From positions 1-6,970 of the forward strand of contig JAACDV010000135.1 of the NCBI GenBank assembly GCA_009936825.1: DNA of 6,970 nt, written 5' to 3'. A program made the translations under genes and the position numbers. This document shows positions 6,892-6,970 of the stretch, in pieces. This DNA is from Bacteroidota bacterium. Lineage in GTDB: Bacteria > Pseudomonadota > Alphaproteobacteria > Puniceispirillales > Puniceispirillaceae. How positions within the stretch are numbered: position 1 is the stretch's first letter; the number at the start of each line of letters is the position of its first letter. Under the pieces are notes generated by a model. It saw only the letters and a list, made by a program, of their open reading frames with translations, was not told the origin of the DNA and did not search any database.

Positions 6892-6970
6892 TCAAATTAG
6901 AGCTGCATGAATAGATTCAGCAGCATCGCGCCCCTGCGCCACCGCGGTTACGGTCAGATCTTCACCAACG
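6892..6970 (-). CDS. preT: NAD(P)-dependent dihydropyrimidine dehydrogenase subunit PreT (last 25 codons, cut by window edge)
   Basis: The minus strand entering from the right edge reads VGEDLTVTAVAQGRDAAESI followed by HAALI and a TGA at 6892-6894. This is the typical C-terminal end of the glutamate-synthase-like FAD/NAD(P) oxidoreductases, where a GEDL-TVTAV-QGR-DAA segment closes the FAD domain. PreT passes electrons from NAD(P)H to PreA. The adjacent preA on the same strand makes this identity likely. The rest of the gene, and any promoter for preT-preA, is outside the window, so only family-level features can be checked here. Confidence 0.82.
   Translation of the reverse strand, partial: VGEDLTVTAVAQGRDAAESIHAALI

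Overview
The window carries most of a reductive pyrimidine degradation (Pyd/Pre) locus. It probably comes from an alphaproteobacterium of moderate GC content (about half by eye). That guess rests on the gene neighbourhood and on the look of the proteins, not on any search. No phage, transposon, tRNA, rRNA or CRISPR sequence was seen.

Layout from high to low coordinates. At the right edge is the last 25 codons of preT on the minus strand, followed after 56 bp by preA (minus). Together these would encode the NAD(P)H-dependent dihydropyrimidine dehydrogenase. rutR lies on the plus strand and converges on preA with only 29 bp between their stop codons. A 343-bp control region (4496-4838) separates rutR from a divergent minus-strand operon. 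That operon runs: class III omega-amino acid:pyruvate aminotransferase, M20 amidohydrolase (N-carbamoyl-beta-alanine hydrolase), dihydropyrimidinase (hydA), then the N-terminal third of an ABC transporter ATPase cut by the left edge. Gaps inside the operon are 59, 16 and 34 bp.

The genes form a nearly complete path. Uracil or thymine is reduced to dihydropyrimidine (PreT/PreA). The ring is opened to N-carbamoyl-beta-alanine or its 2-methyl analogue (HydA). The carbamoyl group is removed as ammonia and CO2 (PydC-like hydrolase). The beta-amino acid is then transaminated to malonate semialdehyde or methylmalonate semialdehyde. The transporter at the left end is a plausible importer of pyrimidines or related compounds. 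RutR is a TetR-family pyrimidine sensor. A 12-of-14 match to the palindrome known for E. coli RutR lies in the divergent control region at 4702-4717, so the sequence suggests how the locus is controlled.

The enzymes look intact, with their main metal, cofactor and catalytic residues present. The unusual part is the control region, which holds the putative operator flanked by two different short tandem repeats (a degenerate 15-bp array and an 18-bp duplication). I did not find a wholly new system here.
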